From MGIIa-L3 sp11892u (lineage in GTDB: Archaea; Thermoplasmatota; Poseidoniia; Poseidoniales; Poseidoniaceae): a DNA stretch of 41,474 nt. The notes beneath the pieces were generated by a model. It worked only from the letters and a program-made list of their open reading frames with translations, made no database searches and had not been told where the DNA came from. The stretch lies in assembly GCA_965659685.1 (NCBI GenBank), contig CBFHXB010000020.1, positions 1 to 41,474 of the forward strand, in the 5' to 3' direction. The number at the start of each line of letters is the position of its first letter. Positions within the stretch are counted from its first letter, which is position 1. Shown here in pieces: positions 7,508 to 16,438 of this stretch. The position numbers were made by a program, and so were the translations under genes.

Positions 7508-9516
7508 GAGAGCACCTGCTGAATCGCGGCTTTGAGCCGGTCGCTCACCTCGCGGCCATCGGCCCCTTTTGCAGCCCCCATGACCACGCCCATCAGTGGA
7601 CCGATGGCGCCAAAGCCGCGTTCTTTCACAAAGTCGAGACGCTCCGCGATGATGCCCGCAATGATCGCGTCAAGATCGCCCACGTCCGTGGGCTGGTGGC
7701 CTTCGGCTTCGGCCCACGCGGAAATCGTGGTTCGGTCTGCACCGTGAGGGAAGGCCGCAACGGCTGCTTTGACGCCATCGCGAGAAAGGTGCCCGTCGTC
7801 CCGCTGGTCGAGCAAGTCGGCCAAGAAATGGGTCGGGGCATCTTCTTGCTCGAGCATCAGGCTGGCCAGCGCCTTGGCTGGACGGTCGCCAAGGTGCTCC
7901 AGGAAGCGGTCGTCGAGTTCCCGAGACAGGATCTGATCGCACTGGTCGTCGGACAAATCGGTTGCGTTCAGTCGGTCACGTCGCGCATCGTTGCTCAACG
8001 GGAGATTGGAGGTGATGTGCTCCCAATGTTCAGAGGACATCGCCAGAGGAGGGACGTCGGTTTCGGGGTACATCCGAGCACCACCGGGAAGGGGGCGCAT
8101 CGGTCCTGTCGTGCCGTCCAAGGGAGCACCTTTGCTGACGGTGACGTTGCGGACCTCACGCGGCAAACGGTGGTGTGCCAGCAGCGCACGGCCTCGAACC
8201 GCTTCGAGCGCCAGCGAGGCTTGCCAGTGGGGCGCAAGGCAGAGGACGAAGGCGTCTGCGGCGTCGATCGCGAGCGAGGTCCGAACGGCGTTCACCTCGT
8301 CTTCGTTGATGCCGTACGCAGGAAGTTCGTCGCTGTGGAACACGCCTCGCACGCCCGCCAATTTCGCTGCACCGGCCAATTCTCGGCCGAGACGCGGAAG
8401 TTGAGCGCCCTCGTCGTCGAGGGTTTTGGTGCCGAGCAAACCTGCCATCCCAGGCAGGGAAAGGGCGAGCATCGCGTGACCTTGACCAAGGCCCCGTTCG
8501 ACCATGCTCGAGGTGCTGTCCGCGAACGTGGAGGACACGTCGTGGAGGGTGTCGGGGAAGCGTTCGGCCACGGCTTGGGCAACGGCGGTCTCGACGTCGT
8601 GGTCGTCTGCACGTCGGTCGTCTGAAAGCGGTGGTTGCCCGGCTGCTTCACGCAGGGTGTTGGCCAATCGGTAGAAGTGGAGTTGGCGCGCCATCTCCAA
8701 GCGAACGATGCGTGGGATCCATCCAAGGTCTTGACAGCCCTTGATCTCCACGCGGTCCCCGCAAGCGATGCTGACGTTCAGGTCTTGACGGATGGAACCC
8801 AACCCCCTGCGAACGCGGCGCGTGCGACGCAGGACGGCGCCGAGGGCGCGTGCAGTGGATTGAGCGTGGTCCGGGGTCTGCACGTCCGGTGCGGTGGCGA
8901 TTTCGATGAGGGGCAGGCCGAGTCGATCGAGGTTGTAGACGACGCGTTCACCGGCGCCGGTGTCCACAGTCGCCAATTTCCTTGCGCTGTCCTCTTCCAA
9001 GCAGATGACGTCCACGCCCACGGGGCCTTCTGGCGTCTGCAAGGTCCCGTCCTGGGCCACCAACGTGGTGCGCTGAAATCCGCTGGTGTTCGAGCCGTCC
9101 ACCACGGTTTTTCGCATCGTCTGCATCAAGTCGACGGGGCGGGCTTCGAGCAAGGCGGCCACGGTGAGGGTGACGTCCACCGCTTCGTGATCAAGGGGGA
9201 GCGGTGGGCGCTCGTCGAGTTCAATGAGGCCCGCGTTGGGGGATTGCACGTATTCGAAACTTCGACGGCGTTTGGCCTCGAACCGTGCGGCCACGTCCAC
9301 GGCGCCGCCTTCGCCACGTGCTGCACGCAAGCGACGGCGGGTCCTGGGCCATGATTCGGGCACGGTGTCCTCGGTCACGTCGTAGAGTTCACCGGTCTGG
9401 CGAGAGTGGAGTTTGCCGGTGGCAAGTTGCTGATGCACCTCGATGCCGCACATGAAGCCAAGCGCTTCAGGATCCAATCCGTTGGCGTCGCTCACCTCGC
9501 CTTGGGGCTCCGCCAT
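7504..9516 (-). CDS. gatE: Glu-tRNA(Gln) amidotransferase subunit E
   Basis: 670 residues from ATG 9516; a GTG two codons upstream (9522) is the alternative and neither has a clear SD. With GatD it converts misacylated Glu-tRNA(Gln) to Gln-tRNA(Gln). This archaea-only route replaces glutaminyl-tRNA synthetase. GatB/GatE marks are visible: GIEVHQQLATGKLHS at the start, FEYVQSPNAG, RKTVVDGSNTSGFQRT, NLDRLGLPLIEIAT and GSIRQDLNVSI. The YqeY-like tail domain comes at the C-terminus (FGAIGPLMGVVMGAAKGADG). Length suits GatE, which carries an AspRS-like insertion absent from GatB. GatD is not in the window. The gene lies 43 bases after mcm and overlaps the propeller-DUF4430 start. Confidence 0.96.
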   Translation of the reverse strand: MAEPQGEVSDANGLDPEALGFMCGIEVHQQLATGKLHSRQTGELYDVTEDTVPESWPRTRRRLRAARGEGGAVDVAARFEAKRRRSFEYVQSPNAGLIELDERPPLPLDHEAVDVTLTVAALLEARPVDLMQTMRKTVVDGSNTSGFQRTTLVAQDGTLQTPEGPVGVDVICLEEDSARKLATVDTGAGERVVYNLDRLGLPLIEIATAPDVQTPDHAQSTARALGAVLRRTRRVRRGLGSIRQDLNVSIACGDRVEIKGCQDLGWIPRIVRLEMARQLHFYRLANTLREAAGQPPLSDDRRADDHDVETAVAQAVAERFPDTLHDVSSTFADSTSSMVERGLGQGHAMLALSLPGMAGLLGTKTLDDEGAQLPRLGRELAGAAKLAGVRGVFHSDELPAYGINEDEVNAVRTSLAIDAADAFVLCLAPHWQASLALEAVRGRALLAHHRLPREVRNVTVSKGAPLDGTTGPMRPLPGGARMYPETDVPPLAMSSEHWEHITSNLPLSNDARRDRLNATDLSDDQCDQILSRELDDRFLEHLGDRPAKALASLMLEQEDAPTHFLADLLDQRDDGHLSRDGVKAAVAAFPHGADRTTISAWAEAEGHQPTDVGDLDAIIAGIIAERLDFVKERGFGAIGPLMGVVMGAAKGADGREVSDRLKAAIQQVLS

Positions 9517-9559
9517 GGTCACGCCACGCGCAGGTCGGATATGAGCGCCACCGTTGGCT

Positions 9560-11683
9560 TCACGCCACCATCAGGGTGTCGTAGCCGCGTGGCCTGAGCA
9601 ACTTGCCCTCGGTCACCATCCGTTCGATGAGGTCCTCCGCGTCAGCGCGCGAAAGGCCGTGACGGTCAAGTTCGTTCAGCACCGCGTTCAATTCAGCGAT
9701 GCCTTGTTCGCTGGCCGCTGCAAGGTCTCGCGTGGTGTCGAGGATCGTGCGCTCTTTGCTTCTCGCGGTCGTTTTCTTGCCCGTCTGAAGTGTGGTCTCG
9801 TCGAAATCGTCGCCCATCAATTCCATCCGCCACAGTTTGGTCAACCGCAACGCACGCTGGGCGTCTTCCACCTCGACCGTGTCCGAGAGGCGGATGCGAG
9901 CGCTTGCTTCGGCCAGCCTCGAGATGCCCTCAATGGCTCGGGCCGTGATGGCAATGCTGTCGGAACCGGGTCCGCCGAGCTGTCGCGTTTCCACGTAGTA
10001 CGCCACCAGCATCTCGCTGGCCGCCTTGGTGGGCTCCGGCTGGATGTTCCGCTTTGCGTACGCGACGTACTTCTTCACGAGGTTCGTGTCAAGGATGTCC
10101 TGACCGTCCGCGGTGGTCGTGGCCTGGCTCACGCCGCGGCTGGGGTCAAGTGCAGTGCCTTCGGCGATGAGCGTCTCACTGGTGCCTGAGGCGCGTGTGG
10201 ACAGGATGTGCGACGCGATGGCGGTGTCGAGTTCGGTTTTCGGAACGTCGGTCATCACCCAGATGACGTCAAACCGAGAAATCAGGGGCGGGGCGAGGTT
10301 GATCTGCGCCGTAAACGGCACGTCTGAAACCGGTTGAAATCGGCCTGCCTTTGGGTTCGCGGCGGCCAGCACGGCGCAACGGGTTTGCAGGCTTGCGTTG
10401 ATGCCCGCCTTGGCGATGGAAATGCGCTGCTGCTCCATCGCTTCGTGCATGCTGGAGCGGTCGCCTTCGTTCATCTTGTCGAATTCGTCGATGGCCGCAA
10501 GGCCGAGGTCTGCAAGCACAAGGGCTCCTGCCTCGAGCGTCCAGCGCCCGTCGGCGTTGGCGTCCTGAACGGCGGCGGCCGTCAGTCCTGCGGCTGAAGC
10601 GGACATGCCCGACGTAAACCGGCCGCGCGGCGAGAGTTGTGCCATGTAGGAGAGCAATTGCGACTTGGCCACTCCAGGGTCACCCATCAGCAAAATGTGG
10701 ATGTCACCACGGCTTCGCGTGCCGTCGTCGTTCTTCCGAGAAACGCCACCAAACAGTTGGAGCATGAGCGATTTCTTCACTTCCGGCATGCCGTAGATCG
10801 AGGGGGCAATCGAGCGCGTCAACAGGTCGTAGATGTCCTTTCGGCGAGCCAAGTCTTTGATCTCACGAACCTCTTCTTCGGTGATGACGATCTCTTCCAA
10901 GGGCACGTTCTGACGCTCCAGCGAGTGGATGCGAAGGAAGATGTCGAACACGGGGGTGTCCTTGCCTCCCTTGCGTTGGGAGCGAATGAAGAGCACGCCG
11001 TTGGCCTTGACCCGGTCGCCAGGATTCAACTGGCCGCAGAGGTCTTGCTCCGCAATGCATAGAATGCGCTCGGGTTGAATGCCTCCACGCATCTGCTCGG
11101 GAAGTTCCTGAAGTTCGATGAATTGGGTGTTGATGAGGCTTGAATCGCGTTCCACCAACGAGAAGCGGGTTTCGCGGGCCTTGCGGTCACACCCCCCGTC
11201 GATGGGATCGCAGAGCATCGGTTGGATGAGTTCCTGTTCGTTGGGCTGATGCACCGTGCTGAGGTGCCCGCAGGCCGAACAGCGGAAGGTCGCGATGTAG
11301 ATGCGAGGGCGAACCCCGGAAATCTTCGTGGTGACCGCGTCGATGGAGAGCATCTGGCCGAGGTCTTCGGCACGAAGATGGGAAATCGCCCGGGTCTGGT
11401 CGGACGGGAGGTGAACGATGCGGATGAAGGGATCCATCGCCCCGTGGCCTTCGTCCACCAGCACTTGCTTCACCGCTTGCTTGGAGGCCTCGAGGTGAAG
11501 GTCAGGTTGGACCAGCAGGCTCTGGGCAAAATCGAGGTCCCATCGCTCGAGGTCACGGTACGACACTTCGACGCTCTGGGTGTCCGGCCATTCGACGGCC
11601 AAGTTGTGCAAGGCTTCGTTGAACAAGTCGCGCAGCAGGGACTCCCAGCGGGTCTGGAGGTCGGCTTCGTGCATCGGAATCAT
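9560..11683 (-). CDS. mcm: MCM replicative DNA helicase
   Basis: 707 residues from ATG 11683, fixed by a strong SD. The frame stays open far upstream, antisense to purM, but that extension is not the gene. MCM forms the hexameric replicative helicase. Visible parts are the N-terminal domain with Zn-binding Cys135, Cys138, Cys158 and Cys165, Walker A GDPGVAKS (334-341), and GRFTSGMSASAAGLTAA after it. Walker B is LAAIDEFDKM (395-404), sensor 1 AAANP (440-444) and the arginine finger SRFD (469-472). A winged-helix-like C-terminus ends the protein. Length is normal and no intein interrupts the ATPase motifs, a common insertion site in archaeal MCMs. It heads a leftward run with gatE and is divergent from purM. 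Confidence 0.97.
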   Translation of the reverse strand: MIPMHEADLQTRWESLLRDLFNEALHNLAVEWPDTQSVEVSYRDLERWDLDFAQSLLVQPDLHLEASKQAVKQVLVDEGHGAMDPFIRIVHLPSDQTRAISHLRAEDLGQMLSIDAVTTKISGVRPRIYIATFRCSACGHLSTVHQPNEQELIQPMLCDPIDGGCDRKARETRFSLVERDSSLINTQFIELQELPEQMRGGIQPERILCIAEQDLCGQLNPGDRVKANGVLFIRSQRKGGKDTPVFDIFLRIHSLERQNVPLEEIVITEEEVREIKDLARRKDIYDLLTRSIAPSIYGMPEVKKSLMLQLFGGVSRKNDDGTRSRGDIHILLMGDPGVAKSQLLSYMAQLSPRGRFTSGMSASAAGLTAAAVQDANADGRWTLEAGALVLADLGLAAIDEFDKMNEGDRSSMHEAMEQQRISIAKAGINASLQTRCAVLAAANPKAGRFQPVSDVPFTAQINLAPPLISRFDVIWVMTDVPKTELDTAIASHILSTRASGTSETLIAEGTALDPSRGVSQATTTADGQDILDTNLVKKYVAYAKRNIQPEPTKAASEMLVAYYVETRQLGGPGSDSIAITARAIEGISRLAEASARIRLSDTVEVEDAQRALRLTKLWRMELMGDDFDETTLQTGKKTTARSKERTILDTTRDLAAASEQGIAELNAVLNELDRHGLSRADAEDLIERMVTEGKLLRPRGYDTLMVA

Positions 11684-11688
11684 GGCCA

Positions 11689-11695
11689 CACCTCC
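11689..11695 (-). promoter_or_regulatory. Shine-Dalgarno of mcm
   Basis: On the minus strand GGAGGTG precedes ATG 11683 with a five-base spacer. This separates the true start from the long antisense extension upstream. Confidence 0.8.
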
Positions 11696-11720
11696 GGACT
11701 TGCCAAATCCACGACTTCGG

Positions 11721-11728
11721 AACATAAG
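11721..11728 (-). promoter_or_regulatory. Candidate TATA box for mcm
   Basis: CTTATGTT on the minus strand lies 38-45 bases upstream of the mcm ATG in a 234-base divergent region. A start site about 25 bases downstream would leave a short leader that still contains the SD. The rest of the divergent region towards purM shows no other clear motif. Confidence 0.4.
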
Positions 11729-11917
11729 CACTTCCCCGACGTTGAACCACCCCCTCGCTTCCACTGGAGAATTCGTGCACCCGCATGGCCTCGTTCGTAC
11801 GTTGTGTTGAGGTTCCTGTCCCCGTCTTCCGAAGGGCTTGGGTCTGGCCACATGTGCCTCTTCTCGCACCACCTGACTTGAGGGAGCATTCATGGGACGC
11901 GTGCAAAACCTGTGGGC

Positions 11918-13042
11918 ATGAGCGACACGATGGACTACGCCAGTGCCGGGGTCGACATCGACCTCGAGGGCAGCGCCGTGGCGTCCCTCATCGGCGCCCT
12001 TGGTCGAAGCGTGCGCACGCCCGGCACGCCAGGTGCACCTGTGGACCTGCCCGGCGGCTTCGGCGGATTGCTGGAGTTTGGCGACCACCTTCTGGCGATG
12101 GCCACTGACGGCGTGGGCAGCAAGTTGCAGATCGCCTCGAGCCTCAACGCATGGGGCGGCGTGGGGATTGACTGCATGGCGATGAACGTCAACGACCTGC
12201 TTTGCGTGGGCGCTGAACCGATGGCCTTTGTCGATTACATCGCCGTGCCCAAGCCCGACCCTGAGGTCCATGCCGCCATCGGTGCCAGCCTGGCCGAAGC
12301 CTGCCGACGTGCTCGCGTCACGCTTGCAGGAGGCGAGACCGCCAGTCTGCCGGGCATCGTCACGGAAGTGGACTTGTCCGGTACCGCGCTTGGGTACATG
12401 GGGCGCAACGACGCCATCACGGGCGAACACGTCCAAGCCGGCGACGTGCTGATCGGTCTGCCCGCTTCTGGCATCCATTCCAACGGCTACAGTTTGGTGC
12501 GTCGCATCATGGAGCACGTCGGTGCTGACCTGAGCGCCCCGGCGCCTTTCGATGCCGTGGTCGCAGGACGGCGCATTGAGCGCTTCGCGACCCAAGACGG
12601 TGAAACGCCCACCCTCGGCGAAGTGCTGCTGAATCCGACGCAGGTCTACGTGGATCCCGTCATCGACCTGCTCAACCACCTCAATGCGGGCCATCTCGGT
12701 GGTCGCACAAGCGTGCGTGGCCTCTGCCACGTCACCGGAGGTGGCCTGTCCAACTTGCTCCGCCTGAACGCCGACGTCGGTTGGCGCATCGATGCGCCCT
12801 TGCCGGTGCTGCCCGAATTTACGTGGTTGCAAGAGACCGGTGGCGTCGAGACTCGGGAGATGTACCGGACCTTCAACATGGGCATGGGCATGGTGCTCGC
12901 CGTCGATGCGGCTCACGCCAAAGGTCTCGCTGCATGGTTGGCAGAGCGCATGCCCGGCAGCGCCGTGGTCGGCACCGTCGTCGAAGACGAGGCTCCAAGC
13001 GTGGTTCACGTGCCGACGGGATCGACTTTCAGCCACTACTGA
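11918..13042 (+). CDS. purM: Phosphoribosylformylglycinamidine cyclo-ligase (AIR synthetase)
   Basis: 374 residues from ATG 11918; a GTG at 11912 is a close alternative and neither has an SD. PurM closes FGAM to aminoimidazole ribonucleotide with ATP in purine biosynthesis. Family motifs are YASAGVDID at the N-terminus, ATDGVGSKLQIA (62-73), GIDCMAMNVNDLLCVGAEP, LAGGETASLPG, GLPASGIHSNGYSLVR, HVTGGGLSNLLR and FNMGMGMVLAV. Length is slightly above the usual ~345, with small insertions. It is convergent with the MFS gene, with three bases between stop codons. No other pur gene is in the window. Confidence 0.96.
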   Translation: MSDTMDYASAGVDIDLEGSAVASLIGALGRSVRTPGTPGAPVDLPGGFGGLLEFGDHLLAMATDGVGSKLQIASSLNAWGGVGIDCMAMNVNDLLCVGAEPMAFVDYIAVPKPDPEVHAAIGASLAEACRRARVTLAGGETASLPGIVTEVDLSGTALGYMGRNDAITGEHVQAGDVLIGLPASGIHSNGYSLVRRIMEHVGADLSAPAPFDAVVAGRRIERFATQDGETPTLGEVLLNPTQVYVDPVIDLLNHLNAGHLGGRTSVRGLCHVTGGGLSNLLRLNADVGWRIDAPLPVLPEFTWLQETGGVETREMYRTFNMGMGMVLAVDAAHAKGLAAWLAERMPGSAVVGTVVEDEAPSVVHVPTGSTFSHY

Positions 13043-13045
13043 ACG

Positions 13046-14419
13046 TCACTCGGCTTCCGTTGCACCGGTGAGCATCACCGATTCAGCGGCTGAGGTGCTG
13101 GCCCCACGGATTTTGCTCAGCGGGAACAGCAGGCAGAATTGCAGGACGGCGCCGATGAGGAAGAGGTTGGGGAAGTTGCCTCCAAGGGCTTCGAGGACCG
13201 AGGGTGAAAGGAGGGTGCCCGACAACGCGCCCACGTTGATGAGCGTCATGTAAAGCGAAAATTGGGTTCCGCCAAGGTCGCTCTCTGTGAGGCTCATGAG
13301 CAAGGCGATGACGTTGTTTCCGACGATGCCCCAGACGAAGGTCCAAACAATCCACACGAGCGTCATGATGCCCGCGTCACTCCATTGCGAACGGCCAAGG
13401 GACCACAAGGTGGTCAACGACGCGCCGACGATGATGCCCCACCACAGGACGGTCTTGATGCCAAAGCGGCGTCCAAGTTCGCCGCCTGTCAGGACGCCCA
13501 ACAGGGTGGCCAAAGTGATCAGGCCGCCCTTCAAGGCGAGGTATTCGGTGTCGCTCCATCCGAGTTCCTCGATGAACAGGAAGGGGAATTGGATGTCGAT
13601 GAGGCCCATGCCGGCGCCCATGCCACCGCCGATCCACATCATGACGGCAAACAACAGGGCCCACGCCGGCGCGCCACCGCTCAGGGCACCACGGAGACCT
13701 GACACGATGTCCCCGAAGCTCAGGGCGCCCACCTCAGCCGAGGAGGACGCTTCGCCCGTGGCTGCGTCCCATGGGAAACGACGGTCTCCCGGACGCTCGC
13801 GCAGGAAGATCGGCACCAGCATGATGGCGGCAAGCACGGGCAACTGCACCGTCAAGGCAGCTTGGAAGCCTGATTCAGAGAGGATGCCGCCAAGCACGAT
13901 GGCCGAGAACATGAAGCCGAAACCCTTCGAAGCGAACATGAAGCCGTTCGCACGGGCCAGGTCTTCTTCTGGAATGAGGTCCACCGCGAGGGCGTCTGAG
14001 CTCACGTCCTGCAAGGTCGCGAAGACGTTGTGAATCAGGAAGAAGACCATGATGGACGAGAGCCCGGCTTCCAGATTTCCAGCGGCAAGGGGGTCGTCGA
14101 TGGTCAGGAAGATGCCCATGGTGATGATCATCCCGAGTTGTGCGATGATGATCCACGGTCGACGCAACCCATAGGCTGGGAAACGAACGCGATCGATGAG
14201 CGGGCCAAGCACCAGTTTTCCGAACATCCAAGGAAGGGTGCCTGCCAACGTGAGGGCCGCAACCTGGTCGTCACTGATTGAATCGGCATCGACGAGCACC
14301 GCGACGAACGCGACGGTGATGAAGGCCCACGGCACGCCCTGTGCAAAATACAGGGCACAGAGGGTCCCAAGACGGGCGCGCTTGCTTTCTTGCAGGGTAG
14401 TCATGGAGCGTAAAGCCAT
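13046..14419 (-). CDS. MFS transporter, AmpG/SLC33-like
   Basis: 457 residues with about twelve hydrophobic segments and a polar loop between the halves (about 205-235). The first helix carries LYFAQGVPWAFITVAF, typical of the AmpG/acetyl-CoA-transporter branch of the major facilitator superfamily. GPLIDRVRFPAYGLRRPWII sits in the loop after helix 2, where the MFS D-R motif lies. AmpG-type members carry muropeptides or similar organic ions, but the substrate here cannot be inferred. Start ATG 14419 has AAGGTGA three bases upstream; ATG 14404 is possible. The gene is divergent from the next ORF across a short region holding an inverted repeat. Confidence 0.85.
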   Translation of the reverse strand: MALRSMTTLQESKRARLGTLCALYFAQGVPWAFITVAFVAVLVDADSISDDQVAALTLAGTLPWMFGKLVLGPLIDRVRFPAYGLRRPWIIIAQLGMIITMGIFLTIDDPLAAGNLEAGLSSIMVFFLIHNVFATLQDVSSDALAVDLIPEEDLARANGFMFASKGFGFMFSAIVLGGILSESGFQAALTVQLPVLAAIMLVPIFLRERPGDRRFPWDAATGEASSSAEVGALSFGDIVSGLRGALSGGAPAWALLFAVMMWIGGGMGAGMGLIDIQFPFLFIEELGWSDTEYLALKGGLITLATLLGVLTGGELGRRFGIKTVLWWGIIVGASLTTLWSLGRSQWSDAGIMTLVWIVWTFVWGIVGNNVIALLMSLTESDLGGTQFSLYMTLINVGALSGTLLSPSVLEALGGNFPNLFLIGAVLQFCLLFPLSKIRGASTSAAESVMLTGATEAE

Positions 14420-14431
14420 CGTTCACCTTCT

Positions 14432-14443
14432 GAAGTTTACTTC
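14432..14443. repeat. Short perfect inverted repeat in the MFS divergent region
   Basis: GAAGTTTACTTC: five-base arms around two T residues, 13-24 bases upstream of the MFS start and overlapping where its core promoter would lie. A repressor half-site pair or a chance AT-rich promoter element are both possible. Confidence 0.35.
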
Positions 14444-14517
14444 GGATGAGAGCCTCCTTGGGGCTTTTTTCGAAATCAGAGGCAAAACTCATCCCAACGT
14501 GCATCTACCGGTCATGC

Positions 14518-15060
14518 ATGGACCTTGAATCGGCCGCCAACCTCGGGGAGGCTCTGAGCGGTTTGGCCATCATGTTCACGCTCCTGTTCGGTCTACGTCA
14601 AGTCCTTGAGGTGAACCGAAACCGCCGCTTTGAGATTTCACAGACCATCGCAAACTCACTGGAGAACTCGCTGGTCCAACGTGGATTCGCCAACTTAGGG
14701 CGGATTCAGCCAGGCATGACCCTCCAAGAATTCGGGGACATGGCCAGGGAAGACAAGGACGCCATCAACGCCGTCATCGTGCTGATGGCCAACCACGCCG
14801 TCATGACGTTCCACCGAAACCTTTCGTTCGACATCGTGGCGTCCTTTTACCGCGGATATTTGCCGTTGATCAGCGCAGGCTTGCGGCACGTCATGACGCT
14901 GGTCGAGAACGCCTACATCCACCACGAGGGCAGCGCGGTCACCGAAGAAAACGGATTGGGCACGAACCATTGGGTGTTCTGGTTGCTTGATCGAATGGAA
15001 GAGACGTCAAACTCGGTGGAATACAAGCCACACGTTACCCAAACCGAGTGGCGCCCCTGA
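14518..15060 (+). CDS. Hypothetical protein with one N-terminal membrane segment
   Basis: 180 residues from ATG 14518. The open frame extends to 14446, but that part crosses the promoter-like region. A single hydrophobic helix (about 15-32, LSGLAIMFTLLFGLRQVLEV) is followed by NRNRRFE, which suggests a membrane anchor with a cytoplasmic soluble domain. The domain is helical, with a helix around VMTFHRNLSFDIVASFYRGY. The layout recalls the many small one-TM bacterial and archaeal proteins of unknown role that modulate membrane-associated processes; I do not recognise a named family. It is followed by trm1 after 45 bases and may share its transcript. Confidence 0.75.
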   Translation: MDLESAANLGEALSGLAIMFTLLFGLRQVLEVNRNRRFEISQTIANSLENSLVQRGFANLGRIQPGMTLQEFGDMAREDKDAINAVIVLMANHAVMTFHRNLSFDIVASFYRGYLPLISAGLRHVMTLVENAYIHHEGSAVTEENGLGTNHWVFWLLDRMEETSNSVEYKPHVTQTEWRP

Positions 15061-15105
15061 CGTGCGCCCGCATGGACCATGAAGGATGGACGCTCACGTT
15101 CCACC

Positions 15106-16437
15106 ATGCAAGAGCCCGAGGGGTGGCCCGGCAACCTCTGGTTGGAGGGGGCCACGCTCGTTCATCTCCCGGCCGAACAGCCGCGTCCTGAAGCACGCCC
15201 CCGGGGACCGGCCAAACGCATCGGACCGGGTTTCCTCAACCCCGCCATGGCACCGGCCAGAACACGTTCAGTGATGCTGCTGGCCGATGCGCTCGAACAT
15301 GACTGGTTGGTGCCAGAGGGCGCGCCTGTCCGGGTTTTGGACGCCTTGTGCTCCACCGGCGTTCGCATTCGCCGCTGGCGGCAGGAGCTGCCTGAAGCGC
15401 ACATCGAACGCGTGGTATTGACGGGGAACGATCTGGACGCGCATGCCCTCGACTGGGCCGTGGCCTCATTCGAAACCCATCCGAGCGGCCGGCCGCCCGC
15501 CGCGCGGCCCGAGCACCGCCAGCATGCGGTGAAGCCACGCGAGGTCGAGGGCGTGCACCTCACCGAGGAAGATGCGCGTGTTGCCCTGCTTCGTGGCGGC
15601 TGGCAGTGGGTCGATCTGGACCCCTTTGGATCGCCAATGCCCTTCCTTGATGCCGCCCTGCAGGGCATGGCCCGTCGCGGCGTGCTGGAGGTCACCGCGA
15701 CGGACACTGCAGCATTGACCGGCTCAAGCGCGGCCAGTGGCCGACGGAGGTACGGTTTCCATGGCCAAGTCGACCATTATGCCCACGACGACGCCGTTCG
15801 AGCCCTGCTCGGCAACGTGGCGTTGGCCGCAGCGCGCCAAGACCGCGAAATCACGCCCCTTCTCGCTTTGTTTGACGGCCATCACGTTCGCGTGTCGGTG
15901 ATGGTTCGGACCTCAAAAACCGGAGCAAGTGCCGTGCACGACCACATCGGCTGGCGGATCCGTGAAGCCGACGTTCCCTATCGCTTCGTCCGCCATCCCA
16001 CGCCAGAAGAGACCGAACGAGGTAGCGGTCCGATGTGGACTGGCCCGCTTTGGCATGCGGACATCGCTGGCCGAATGACCGAAGGCAACGCGCTGGCCTT
16101 GACCACGCCCGATGATTCAGCCTTGGACATGTGGAGAAGCAAGGGACTGCAATGGGACGAAGCGGACGTCGAGCATGCGGCGCGTGAAACCGTCCGGGGG
16201 GTGCGGCACATCGCGGAAGCATCGGACCTCATGGCCATGGACGGGAAGGACACGACGCTGCTGAACCTCGACGATTTGCCCCGATGGACGGGGACGGGGA
16301 AGACGCCTCGCCTTCAGCGCTTGCTGGACGCCCTGCATGCGGAAGGCTTCGCTGCAGCTCGAGCACCCGACCTCAATCCGTTCGTGATCACCGATGCACC
16401 GTTCGACGCCGTGGTCAACGCCGCCCGAGCAGTGTGA
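15106..16437 (+). CDS. trm1: tRNA (guanine26-N2)-dimethyltransferase
   Basis: 443 residues from ATG 15106; ATG 15079 would add nine residues. The start just before LWLEGATLVHLP matches where the family begins. Trm1 uses S-adenosylmethionine to methylate G26 at the D-stem/anticodon-stem junction of tRNAs. Motifs are FLNPAMAPARTRSV (43-56), the SAM-binding segment VLDALCSTGVRIR (77-89), GNDLD acidic motif II and the catalytic-type DLDPFGSPMPFLDAAL (170-185). VTATDTAALTG follows. The Trm1-specific C-terminal domain, with GPMWTGPLWHADI, comes next. It is slightly longer than archaeal relatives (~380), mainly through an insertion at about 125-150. It is convergent with the PAC2 gene, with one base between stop codons. 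Confidence 0.95.
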   Translation: MQEPEGWPGNLWLEGATLVHLPAEQPRPEARPRGPAKRIGPGFLNPAMAPARTRSVMLLADALEHDWLVPEGAPVRVLDALCSTGVRIRRWRQELPEAHIERVVLTGNDLDAHALDWAVASFETHPSGRPPAARPEHRQHAVKPREVEGVHLTEEDARVALLRGGWQWVDLDPFGSPMPFLDAALQGMARRGVLEVTATDTAALTGSSAASGRRRYGFHGQVDHYAHDDAVRALLGNVALAAARQDREITPLLALFDGHHVRVSVMVRTSKTGASAVHDHIGWRIREADVPYRFVRHPTPEETERGSGPMWTGPLWHADIAGRMTEGNALALTTPDDSALDMWRSKGLQWDEADVEHAARETVRGVRHIAEASDLMAMDGKDTTLLNLDDLPRWTGTGKTPRLQRLLDALHAEGFAAARAPDLNPFVITDAPFDAVVNAARAV

Positions 16438-16438
16438 C

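Noticed and set aside
11684..13036. Upstream open extension of the mcm frame, antisense to the whole of purM
   Set aside because: The true mcm start at 11683 has a strong SD and begins just before the MCM N-terminal domain. The extension is His/Gly-rich low-complexity shadow of purM with no family match.
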